Shown: positions 7,932-16,224 of the stretch, piece by piece
Position numbering within the stretch: the stretch's first letter is position 1
Layout of the letters: each line of letters begins with the position of its first letter
Source of the DNA: a virus
Direction: 5' to 3' (one strand)
Virus record (IMG/VR): IMGVR_UViG_3300025889_018060
Coordinates: 1-25,588 of that record
Length of the DNA stretch: 25,588 nucleotides
Position numbers and translations under genes: made by a program
Notes under the pieces: model-generated
The model's input: the letters and a program-made list of their open reading frames with translations, nothing else
The model's database searches: none
Told to the model about the DNA's origin: nothing

Positions 7932-9304
7932 TGGACTATAGTAACATAAAAAGTAAATTAGACGGAGTAGGATGTGGGTTTTGTTTAGCAAAATGGAGTC
8001 AAGTAACAATACATCTAGATAAAGGATTAACTCATTCCTGTCACCACCCATCTCCACATAAGATTCCTTTAAGAGAGTTAAAAAATAACCCATCTGCTCT
8101 ACATAATACCAGGTATAAGAAAAAGAAAAGAAGAGAGATGCTTAATGGTAAAAGACCAAGAGAATGTGATTTCTGTTGGAATGTTGAAGATAATTCTAAT
8201 TCTTTCTCTGATAGAATTTTAAAATCAGCAGAACCTTGGGCATGGGATCAATTTGAAAAAATTAAATCATCTAACTGGAATAAAAACTATAATCCAAGAT
8301 ATGTTGAAGTTTCATTTTCTAATGCATGTAATTTTGCTTGTGCTTACTGTGGTCCTCAATATTCCTCTAAATGGGTAGAAGAAATAGAAAAGTATGGAGG
8401 TTATCCTACCGAACATAGTTTTAATTCTATAGACCAAATAAAAGCAAGAGATCAAATGCCTTATAAGCAATCAGAACATAATCCATATGTAGAAGCATTT
8501 TGGAAATGGTGGCCTGATCTATACCCAGATTTACATACATTTAGAATGACCGGTGGAGAACCTTTAATGTCTAAAGATGTATGGAAAGTATTAGAATATA
8601 TAAGAGATAACCCTGATATAAACCCTAACTTATCTCTTTCAATAAACACTAACTTAGGAGTACCAGATAAATTAATTGATAAACTACTGGACATAGCAGA
8701 GGACTTAACTCAAAATAATAAAGTTAGAGAATTAATTATTTTTACCTCATGTGAAGCTACTGGTAGACAGGCTGAATATAGTAGATTTGGTTTAGATTAT
8801 AATAAATTTTGGTTTAATATAGAAAAGATTTTAAAAAGACTTCCAAAAGTAACAGTAAATATTATGGCTGCTTTTAATGCACTCTCAGTCTTTACTTATT
8901 CAGACTTAATAGATAAGGTTTATGAATTTAAAAAGAAGTACCACAATGATCAAAGATATTGGGTTGAGAGCTTACAGTTAGATACCTCGTATCTTAGGTG
9001 GCCTACACATTTATCTGTAAAGATATTAGAGCCACAACACAAGAAACTTATATTAGAAGCAGCAAAAAAAGCATTATACTACGGTATGAAAGATACTCCA
9101 ATGACCACACATGGATTTTCAGACATTCAGATACAAAAAATAAAAAGAACTTATGACTATGCTATAGGTGATAGTGATTTTGATGTAGAAAAATATAGAA
9201 AAGATTTTGTTAAATTTGTAACTGAATATGATAGAAGAAGAAATACTAATTTTGTAGAAGTATTCCCAGAATTAAAAGAAATGTATGTTAAGTATAAGAA
9301 ATAA
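7931..9304 (+). CDS. Radical SAM protein 1, N-terminal twitch type, SCHH subgroup
   Basis: 457 residues. The radical SAM cluster motif CNFACAYC gives C133, C137 and C140. The SAM-binding TGGEP follows at 207-211. Before the barrel is an N-terminal twitch/SPASM-like domain with C18 (FCLAKW), C37 (SCHHP) and C79/C82 (ECDFCW), expected to hold an auxiliary iron-sulfur cluster. This N-terminal placement matches the phage-rich 'twitch domain-containing radical SAM' family. Unlike most array members, the second cysteine site is Cys-His-His and not Cys-Cys, and the strand usually reading SIDG reads TSCEA. The YSRFGLDY segment is shared with the array. It should cleave SAM to a 5'-deoxyadenosyl radical; the substrate is unknown. 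It is closest to the gene at 9860. Confidence 0.85.
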   Translation: MDYSNIKSKLDGVGCGFCLAKWSQVTIHLDKGLTHSCHHPSPHKIPLRELKNNPSALHNTRYKKKKRREMLNGKRPRECDFCWNVEDNSNSFSDRILKSAEPWAWDQFEKIKSSNWNKNYNPRYVEVSFSNACNFACAYCGPQYSSKWVEEIEKYGGYPTEHSFNSIDQIKARDQMPYKQSEHNPYVEAFWKWWPDLYPDLHTFRMTGGEPLMSKDVWKVLEYIRDNPDINPNLSLSINTNLGVPDKLIDKLLDIAEDLTQNNKVRELIIFTSCEATGRQAEYSRFGLDYNKFWFNIEKILKRLPKVTVNIMAAFNALSVFTYSDLIDKVYEFKKKYHNDQRYWVESLQLDTSYLRWPTHLSVKILEPQHKKLILEAAKKALYYGMKDTPMTTHGFSDIQIQKIKRTYDYAIGDSDFDVEKYRKDFVKFVTEYDRRRNTNFVEVFPELKEMYVKYKK

Positions 9305-9860
9305 AGAACCTTGGGCATTTTGGCCAACTAGAGTTAGTCCATCTTTTTTTAAGTTTGCAGGTAATAAAGCAATTAGCGGTAAATACAACTTTAAATTCGA
9401 ATTAGATTTTACTATTCGTAAAACATATGAAGATAAAAGTACCATTTTCTCAATCTTACCTATATATACTTCTCTAAATTATTACAATGAACATATGAGT
9501 AATATTGATGTTCATACAGAGGATGGAATGGCTTGGAGTGAAATAAAGGATACGATATTTATAAATAAGAGACATAAAGTTACTATCGAAAACATAGTAG
9601 GTAGTAATTTTATAGCTTATATAGATGGAAAGGAAGTGATAAAAGCAAAGAATTTTAGTCATGTTGATGATCCGCAGTTACTATTTGGAGCAGGGAACTT
9701 TCCATGGCATAATGAAAATCATCATTACTGTGATTTAGATTTACATGAATTTAAAATGTATCATGATAATAATCTTATATCACATCATTTATTTGAGAAG
9801 TTTATATATGAAAAATCTTTTGACTTAACAGATAATTGTAATTTAATACATAAAGTATAA
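9285..9860 (+). CDS. Stand-alone LamG/concanavalin-like jelly-roll protein
   Basis: 191 residues with the pattern of a LamG/laminin-G-like carbohydrate-binding fold: alternating beta strands, KYNFKFELDFTIRKT, then KRHKVTIENI, FIAYIDGKEVIKAKNF (a ligand-edge hairpin typical of the fold), then HYCDLDLHEFKMYHDNNLIS. It resembles the domains inserted in the two GT7 enzymes upstream. It has no signal peptide or catalytic motif. It overlaps radical SAM gene 1 by 20 bases and joins radical SAM gene 2 with TAATG. A role as a glycan-binding subunit that presents substrate to an array enzyme is inference. Confidence 0.65.
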   Translation: MLSIRNKEPWAFWPTRVSPSFFKFAGNKAISGKYNFKFELDFTIRKTYEDKSTIFSILPIYTSLNYYNEHMSNIDVHTEDGMAWSEIKDTIFINKRHKVTIENIVGSNFIAYIDGKEVIKAKNFSHVDDPQLLFGAGNFPWHNENHHYCDLDLHEFKMYHDNNLISHHLFEKFIYEKSFDLTDNCNLIHKV

Positions 9861-11452
9861 TGGGAGTTTTTAGTAAAAAACCAAATGAATCATTTCAAGA
9901 GTATAGAGACAGAGCAATAAATAGCTTATCACCTTCGTTTTGTGGAGCAAAATGGTATAATGCTACAATATGGTTAGGTAATGGTCAAACAACTTCATGT
10001 CATCACCCTCCTGCACACAAGATACCTTTAGAGGAATTAAAGTTTAGTTATAAAGCACTACATAATACAAAATACAAGAAGGCTGTACGTAAGCAGATGA
10101 TGGAAGGTATTAGACCTAAAGAGTGTGAGTACTGTTGGAAGATAGAAGACTTAGGTAAAGATAAAGTATCCGATAGAGTTTATAAATCAGTGATATATAC
10201 TGATGAAGAACTAAAAGAAGCTAAAGAGACAATGGGTTACACTGAGGATGTGGATCTTAAAACATTGGAGATAGCATTTGACCCTAACTGTAATTTTGCT
10301 TGTTCCTACTGTAACTCTTCATTCAGTACTACTTGGCAAAAAGACATTAAAGTTAACGGACCTTATCAAAATTTAGTATCAGACGGAGCCTCAGCATTCC
10401 AACATGATGGTGCACATGCTATGCCCTACGGTAGAAAAAATGAAGGTAATCCTTACATAGAAGCATTTTGGAAATGGTGGGAAGCAGAATTACAATACAG
10501 TTTAAGAGAGTTAAGAGTAACAGGAGGAGAACCTTCTATGTCTCCAGACTTTTGGAAGCTTATGGACTGGTGGAAAAAGAACCCAGATTGTAAAGTACCA
10601 TTTGCAGTTAATTCTAACTTGGGTCAAAAGAAAGAATTATTAGATGCTCTTATTGAATCATCACATAGTTTTAAAGATTTTTCAATTTACACATCTAACG
10701 AAGCAGTCGGACTTCAAGCTGAGTATATAAGGTTTGGATTAGATTGGGACTTATGGTTAAAGAATATGTATAGGGTAAATGAGGAAGGTAATATGAAATC
10801 TGTTAATGTTATGATGACCATTAATAGCTTGTGTCTATTTTCTATAACTGAATTTATGGACGAGATGTTAAAATTAAAAGCTAAATTTGGTCATAGTGCA
10901 GCAGTTATGTCTTTTAATATTTTACGTTTTCCTTCCTTTCAATCTATAGTTACACTACCTAACCATATAAGATTAGAAAGAGCACAAGCTATGCAAGATT
11001 GGTTAGATAAAAATTGGAATGACGGTAAAAACGGGTTTATGGATATAGAACGAGATGGTCTTTTAAGACTTATAGAATATACTAAATCTGTAGAAACAGG
11101 ACATGAATTTACATCTTCTCTAGAAACTAGAGTTAGAGACTTTAGATCTTTTTATTCGCAATACGACAAAAGAAGAGGTAAAGATTTTCACGCAGCATTT
11201 CCCATGTTAACTGACTGGTTTAACGGTATACCAAAGACAGAAATTAAACAATTAACAGGTGTTATAAATGGAGACGATGCTAAATCTAATAAATATGTTA
11301 AAGGAGTCTTAGAACAAGCTGAAAAAGAAGGATGGATACTTAAACCTCAATGGGCTAACCCAGGAGCACAAGATTATATAGAACCAGATGACCAGCAGCA
11401 AGATGATATGATCGATTTAATTAAAAATTTAGATACTAAAAATCAGCAATAA
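9860..11452 (+). CDS. Radical SAM protein 2, N-terminal twitch type, SCHH subgroup, with C-terminal extension
   Basis: 530 residues, the longest member. The cluster motif CNFACSYC gives C144, C148 and C151; TGGEP is at 221-225. The N-terminal twitch set is C28 (FCGAKW), C47 (SCHHP) and C89/C92 (ECEYCW). It shares with radical SAM 1 the block PYGRKNEGNPYIEAFWKWW and the TSNEAVGLQAEYIRFGLDW segment, so the two are paralogues. The last 70 residues form an acidic, Gln/Asp-rich tail (DDQQQDDMIDLIKNLD) absent from the others and possibly a docking segment. The start is in a TAATG overlap. Catalysis by SAM radical chemistry is well supported; the substrate is unknown. Confidence 0.85.
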   Translation: MGVFSKKPNESFQEYRDRAINSLSPSFCGAKWYNATIWLGNGQTTSCHHPPAHKIPLEELKFSYKALHNTKYKKAVRKQMMEGIRPKECEYCWKIEDLGKDKVSDRVYKSVIYTDEELKEAKETMGYTEDVDLKTLEIAFDPNCNFACSYCNSSFSTTWQKDIKVNGPYQNLVSDGASAFQHDGAHAMPYGRKNEGNPYIEAFWKWWEAELQYSLRELRVTGGEPSMSPDFWKLMDWWKKNPDCKVPFAVNSNLGQKKELLDALIESSHSFKDFSIYTSNEAVGLQAEYIRFGLDWDLWLKNMYRVNEEGNMKSVNVMMTINSLCLFSITEFMDEMLKLKAKFGHSAAVMSFNILRFPSFQSIVTLPNHIRLERAQAMQDWLDKNWNDGKNGFMDIERDGLLRLIEYTKSVETGHEFTSSLETRVRDFRSFYSQYDKRRGKDFHAAFPMLTDWFNGIPKTEIKQLTGVINGDDAKSNKYVKGVLEQAEKEGWILKPQWANPGAQDYIEPDDQQQDDMIDLIKNLDTKNQQ

Positions 11453-11456
11453 TAAC

Positions 11457-11461
11457 AGGAG
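11457..11461 (+). promoter_or_regulatory. Ribosome binding site AGGAG before radical SAM 3
   Basis: AGGAG sits 3 bases before the ATG at 11465, in a 12-base gap. It is one of very few convincing Shine-Dalgarno sequences in the window; nearly all other cargo genes depend on stop/start overlap. Confidence 0.5.
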
Positions 11462-11464
11462 TAC

Positions 11465-12808
11465 ATGAGTATAAAAAAACCATCTGAAGGTAATAAAACG
11501 TTCTGTATGGCTCCATGGTCCCATACCTACTTATCACCACAAAGTGAGAGAAGAATGTGCTGTGCCTCTAGAGAAAAAGCAGAATGGGCTACACAGTATC
11601 TAGATGCAGATAAAGCTGAAAAAGATTCTTCTTATAACCCAGGTACTTTAAAAGATCATTGGAACTCAGAATACATGAAAGGTATTCGAAGAGATCTTAT
11701 GGCAGGTAAAGAAATACCACAGTGTCAAGTATGTAACAACAAGTTACTTAACGTCTCTATCTATAGAGATTATTTTAATAAGACACTATTTCCAAATAAA
11801 ATAGATGAAGCGTTTGAGAAGACTAGAGACGATGGTTATACTGAAATGAAACCTATATCATTTGATTATAGAATAAAAAATCTTTGTAACTTTAAATGTA
11901 GAATGTGTGGTGATCAATTATCATCATCATGGGAGGCAGAAAGAAGAGCGATGGGTGATTACGATCAAGAAGAAAACACAGACTTTTGGGCACAAAAAAA
12001 GAATAAACCAGCTATAGAGACCTTCCAAAGAGAAGTAGCAGAAAAAGAATTATGGGAAGCGGTAAAAAATGGCACTATAGAAGAAATATACTGGGTAGGA
12101 GGAGAGCCTTTAATGTGGGAAATACATTGGGAGATTATGCAATATCTTATCGACCATGATCTTGCTAAAAACGTATGGATAAGGTATAATACTAATTTCT
12201 CTAGGACTACTTATAAACATTGGGACTTGAGAAATATGTTACCTCATTTCAAAATGGTACAAATATGTGCTTCTATAGACGGAACAGGTGATATAGTTGA
12301 ATACGTGAGACACGGTATTAAATGGGATCAATGGATAAGTAACTTTAAAGATTTTATGTTTTTAAAAGAACAGTATGGTGAGTACGGTATAGCTTTTGAT
12401 CTTACAATTACTACACCTGGTTTATTTAGTTTAAAAGATTTGTTTGATTTATCTGTCGAATTAGATGTAAATACTTTAATTAAGACTACATTTGCTTTTG
12501 ATAGCAGTATAATTATGTGCCCACAGGTTTTACCTAGAGATTTGTACAATGAAGTAATAGATGATATAATTGATTACATCAAACCTACCGTAGAACAAAA
12601 ACCTAAATATCAATATTGGGTTACTTGTCTAGAGGACTTAAAAAATAGAGAAGTGTTCTCTGAAAAATATGAGGATTGGAAAGAAGGATTAGAGAAAGGT
12701 AAATTTAATCTAAAAAGAGTTGATAAATGGCGTAATAATGAAGAACTATTGAACAGAATATTTCTTAAATATAATAAAAAAGTGTACGACTGGTGGAACA
12801 AAAAGTAA
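11465..12808 (+). CDS. Radical SAM protein 3, N-terminal twitch type, CC subgroup
   Basis: 447 residues. The N-terminal twitch cysteines are C14 (TFCMAPW), C32/C33 (MCCAS) and C87/C90 (QCQVCN). The radical SAM motif CNFKCRMC gives C141, C145 and C148. VGGEP at 211-215 binds SAM, and ICASIDGTGDIVEYVRHG is the next barrel strand. The FC-x-x-PW and paired CC pattern is the standard SPASM/twitch pattern, unlike the two SCHH members before it. It has an AGGAG ribosome binding site and a 12-base gap, so it may begin a separately initiated translation unit. It overlaps the next gene by 16 bases. The substrate is unknown. Confidence 0.85.
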   Translation: MSIKKPSEGNKTFCMAPWSHTYLSPQSERRMCCASREKAEWATQYLDADKAEKDSSYNPGTLKDHWNSEYMKGIRRDLMAGKEIPQCQVCNNKLLNVSIYRDYFNKTLFPNKIDEAFEKTRDDGYTEMKPISFDYRIKNLCNFKCRMCGDQLSSSWEAERRAMGDYDQEENTDFWAQKKNKPAIETFQREVAEKELWEAVKNGTIEEIYWVGGEPLMWEIHWEIMQYLIDHDLAKNVWIRYNTNFSRTTYKHWDLRNMLPHFKMVQICASIDGTGDIVEYVRHGIKWDQWISNFKDFMFLKEQYGEYGIAFDLTITTPGLFSLKDLFDLSVELDVNTLIKTTFAFDSSIIMCPQVLPRDLYNEVIDDIIDYIKPTVEQKPKYQYWVTCLEDLKNREVFSEKYEDWKEGLEKGKFNLKRVDKWRNNEELLNRIFLKYNKKVYDWWNKK

Positions 12809-14004
12809 AGACATCTAAATCATTTTGTGTACTACCTTGGATACATTTAGCAACTCATCCAATTGGTACAGTTACTCCCTGTTGTGTGACTGAAATGAAA
12901 AACGGAGCATCAACTGCAGTTAAAAAAGGAACAGATAATATAGGTTTATTTTTATCAAAAGATAGTCTAGAAGATATAGCTAATTCTGAACGTTTTAATC
13001 ATGTACGTAAACAAATGATGGACGGAGAATACCCAGAAGTATGTAAAAACTGTTACCTAACAGAAAAAGACGGCTCTGAATCTAAAAGGACTAGGGATAC
13101 AAAAAGGTTTGAAAAATATATAGAGGAATGTTTTAAAAATACTAACCCAGATGGTAGTTTAAAGAATGTTGAATATAATTATGTTGAATTAAGATTAGGT
13201 ACTGTTTGTAATTTAAAATGTACTACCTGTAATCCTTTTTCTTCTAATAGATGGCACCAGGATATACATGCCTTTGCTAACACTGAGTTTGAAGCACTTT
13301 ACTATAGAAACGACATTAAAACAGAATGGTATAGAGATTTTGATTTTTATGATGAACTATACAGTAGATGTAGTAATTTACAAGAGATATGGATAAATGG
13401 TGGAGAGCCTACGATGATAAAAGAACATGGATATTTTTTAGAAAAATTTATAAAGGATGGAACTAGTAAAAATATAGACTTACACTACAGTCTCAACTGT
13501 ACTCAATTTCCTGATAAGTTTATAGAGATATGGAAAAATTTTAGAAATATTAGAATACATTTATCTATAGATGACTTAGAGAAGAGAAACTACTACGTAA
13601 GATTCCCATCAGACTGGGATCAAATTATGACATCTTTTAATAAAATTTTAAAGTATAGAGATGTTTTTAATCTAGAGGTATGTCAAACAATCAGTGCTTT
13701 AAATGTATTTAATATAGATAATTTTAAAAAATTTACTGTAGACAATGAACTACATGTAGCTCACAATTATGTTCATTATCCAAATCACTTACAGGTAAAT
13801 CTTATACCTGATAATATGAAAAAAGAAATTTTAGATAATATTAAATTTCTTACAAAAAAAGAAACTAATACACTATTAGGAGAATTAAATAGGCCGTTAG
13901 AGAATCAAGATAGTGCGAGATTCTACAGGTTTATTAATATGTTAGATAAACACCGTAAAGTTAAGATAGGGAATTATTTACCAGAATGGAAACAATATTT
14001 TTAA
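12793..14004 (+). CDS. Radical SAM protein 4, N-terminal twitch type
   Basis: 403 residues from a GTG start (reading MEQKVKTSKSFCVLPW) that overlaps the previous gene by 16 bases. No ATG exists before the FC-x-x-PW motif, so GTG is favoured. Twitch cysteines are C12, C30/C31 (PCCVT) and C84/C87 (VCKNCY). The radical SAM motif CNLKCTTC gives C139, C143 and C146. The SAM motif is NGGEP at 202-206. SIDDLEKRNYYVRF is the shared downstream element, with SIDD in place of SIDG. The next gene begins after a single base. Class is firm; substrate is not known. Confidence 0.85.
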   Translation: MEQKVKTSKSFCVLPWIHLATHPIGTVTPCCVTEMKNGASTAVKKGTDNIGLFLSKDSLEDIANSERFNHVRKQMMDGEYPEVCKNCYLTEKDGSESKRTRDTKRFEKYIEECFKNTNPDGSLKNVEYNYVELRLGTVCNLKCTTCNPFSSNRWHQDIHAFANTEFEALYYRNDIKTEWYRDFDFYDELYSRCSNLQEIWINGGEPTMIKEHGYFLEKFIKDGTSKNIDLHYSLNCTQFPDKFIEIWKNFRNIRIHLSIDDLEKRNYYVRFPSDWDQIMTSFNKILKYRDVFNLEVCQTISALNVFNIDNFKKFTVDNELHVAHNYVHYPNHLQVNLIPDNMKKEILDNIKFLTKKETNTLLGELNRPLENQDSARFYRFINMLDKHRKVKIGNYLPEWKQYF

Positions 14005-14005
14005 T

Positions 14006-15205
14006 ATGAAATATGCATGTCCTTTACCGTGGGTTGGTTTTTCTAATGATCCTGATGGGTCAGTAAGACCATGCTGTATATATAAAGAAAATATTAAAGA
14101 TGAAAACGATAATATTCTCTATATACAAAACACTCCTGTAAAAGATATTTTCCATGGTGATTACATGAAAAAGCTTAGAGAAGAATTTAAAAGGGGAGAA
14201 AAGCCTTCTGGATGCTCTACTTGCTGGACTGACGAAGAAAACGGCTATACAAGTAAAAGACTTAAATATATAGATATCCATAAGAATATTCTAGATTTTG
14301 ATCACCTACCAGAGTATCCTTTAGACTATCAACTAATTTTAACCAATGCCTGTAATCTAAAATGCAGATCCTGTAGCTCTTCCCATAGTACTAGTTGGTT
14401 AACAGAGGTTAATAAAATGACCGAAGAAGATAAAAAAGAACTACATCAGAGAGATTATAAAATGCCTTATGGCCAATCTGGTAATCAAGAGAGCGTATTT
14501 TTAAAAGATATAGATACTTGGGGTGCTAATGTTAAAAGAATGGAAGTTGTAGGAGGCGAACCATTTTACACTAATGTTTGGGAGAAAGTATGGGATAAAC
14601 TTATAGAAAAAGGTTATTCCAAAAATATAGATTTAACTATGTCTACAAACGGTACTTTCTTTAAAGAAAAATTATTACATAGGCTGGCTAAAAATTTTAA
14701 AACTGTCGGTATAGCATTAAGTATTGACGGAATTGGAGATATGTTTGAATATCTGAGAAAAAATGGAAACTGGAGCGAAGTAAAAGATAATCTTAAAAAT
14801 TTCTATTCTTTCTATACAAATTCAAAATACAGTAACCTGTACTTTCAGTATACATTTACTATATCGTGGATAAATGCAGTAACTTTACCAGAAATGACTA
14901 CATGGGTCAGAAAAAATACTCCTAAATTTAAAATTTGGTATAATTTAGTTCATGCACCTAATTTTATGAGCTTATGGAATACCCCATTAGGACTTAAAAA
15001 AGAAATTACCGAAAAACTTTCTACCTACGATTGGCAAAATAATAAAAAGGATATAGAGGCATTAATAAAATTTATGAATAGTAGGAATATAGAGGATAAA
15101 ATGTTCGAAAAGACTATTAATAAGCTTCTGCTTTTAGATCAATATAGGAATGATAACAGTTTAGAGCTTTTAAAAAAGTATTATTTGAATATAGACAGTA
15201 TTTAA
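14006..15205 (+). CDS. Radical SAM protein 5, N-terminal twitch type
   Basis: 399 residues. It begins almost directly with the twitch motif: ACPLPW (C5), RPCCIY (C23/C24), GCSTCW (C70/C73). The radical SAM motif CNLKCRSC gives C116, C120 and C123. VGGEP is at 182-186. LSIDGIGDMFEYLRKNGNW is the downstream barrel element common to the array. It ends in a TAATG overlap with the next gene. It lacks an extra C-terminal domain, so the single auxiliary cluster is expected to be at the N terminus. Confidence 0.85.
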   Translation: MKYACPLPWVGFSNDPDGSVRPCCIYKENIKDENDNILYIQNTPVKDIFHGDYMKKLREEFKRGEKPSGCSTCWTDEENGYTSKRLKYIDIHKNILDFDHLPEYPLDYQLILTNACNLKCRSCSSSHSTSWLTEVNKMTEEDKKELHQRDYKMPYGQSGNQESVFLKDIDTWGANVKRMEVVGGEPFYTNVWEKVWDKLIEKGYSKNIDLTMSTNGTFFKEKLLHRLAKNFKTVGIALSIDGIGDMFEYLRKNGNWSEVKDNLKNFYSFYTNSKYSNLYFQYTFTISWINAVTLPEMTTWVRKNTPKFKIWYNLVHAPNFMSLWNTPLGLKKEITEKLSTYDWQNNKKDIEALIKFMNSRNIEDKMFEKTINKLLLLDQYRNDNSLELLKKYYLNIDSI

Positions 15206-16224
15206 TGGATTTAAAAAACTACATATGCACAAACCCATTTAACTATACAGAACTTACTGTAAATAGTCAACATATGTGTTGTAATGAGTGGATGTCATTA
15301 GATATAAAGACTAAAGGTGATTTAAATGATAACTGGAATAGTGATAAAGCAAACTCTGCTAGACAGTCAATGTTAGACGGCTCTTTTAAATATTGCTCAA
15401 CAGATAAATGCCCACATTTAAACAATGTAGTTCATAATGATAGACCATCCGGACCAGTAAAATTTAAAACTAATAAACTAGTACAAGAACTTACTAAACA
15501 AAAGTTACCTAATTCAATGAAAGTTGTGTTTGATAGTGCATGCAATTTAGCATGTCCGTCATGTAGAACTAATTTTATCAGAAACGAAGACTATATAACT
15601 AATAAATCCAGACATATTTTAGCAGATGTCGAAAAATCATACGGCAACTCATTAGAGTTTATATCAATGTCTGGTTATGGTGATCCGTTTTATAGTGAAG
15701 CACTGTTTGAATGGTTAGTTAATTTTGATAGTACAAAATATCCTAAAATGGATAAAATACATATACATACAAACGGTATGTTGTGGAATGAATATAATTG
15801 GAATAAAATTAAATTAGCTCAACCCTATATAAAATCAGCAGAAATTTCTATTGATGCAGCAAATGCTGAAACTTATCATAAAGTTAGAAAAGGAGGTAAG
15901 TGGGATCTTTTGATGAAAAATCTTAAATTTATAAATACATTAACACAAGTACACAGCATAATTCTATCATTTGTTATTCAAAAGGATAACTACAAGGAAA
16001 TAGTTTCTTTTTATAGATTAATGAAAGACATATTTAAAAATCAAAAAAATATTATAATTCAGTACTATAAAATATTAAACTGGGGTGTATTATCAGAAGA
16101 AGAATTTAAGGATAAGGCAATTTGGGATAAGAATCATCCTCATTTTAATGAATTAGTAGATCAAATTAAAATATTAGACTCATTTAACGATAATAAAGTA
16201 ATTCATAGTTTACATGGCATTTGA
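15205..16224 (+). CDS. Radical SAM protein 6, short divergent member
   Basis: 339 residues, the shortest of the seven. Twitch cysteines are C8 (ICTNPF, with Phe in place of the usual Trp), C25/C26 (MCCNE) and C64/C69 (YCSTDKC, a wider CX4C spacing). The radical SAM motif CNLACPSC gives C113, C117 and C120. The SAM motif reads SGYGDPF (G157, G159, D160, P161) in place of GGEP, a variant known in other SPASM-type enzymes. ISIDAANAETYHKVRKGGKW follows. The reduced size and altered motifs suggest a different substrate from its neighbours. It overlaps the next gene by 11 bases. Confidence 0.82.
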   Translation: MDLKNYICTNPFNYTELTVNSQHMCCNEWMSLDIKTKGDLNDNWNSDKANSARQSMLDGSFKYCSTDKCPHLNNVVHNDRPSGPVKFKTNKLVQELTKQKLPNSMKVVFDSACNLACPSCRTNFIRNEDYITNKSRHILADVEKSYGNSLEFISMSGYGDPFYSEALFEWLVNFDSTKYPKMDKIHIHTNGMLWNEYNWNKIKLAQPYIKSAEISIDAANAETYHKVRKGGKWDLLMKNLKFINTLTQVHSIILSFVIQKDNYKEIVSFYRLMKDIFKNQKNIIIQYYKILNWGVLSEEEFKDKAIWDKNHPHFNELVDQIKILDSFNDNKVIHSLHGI

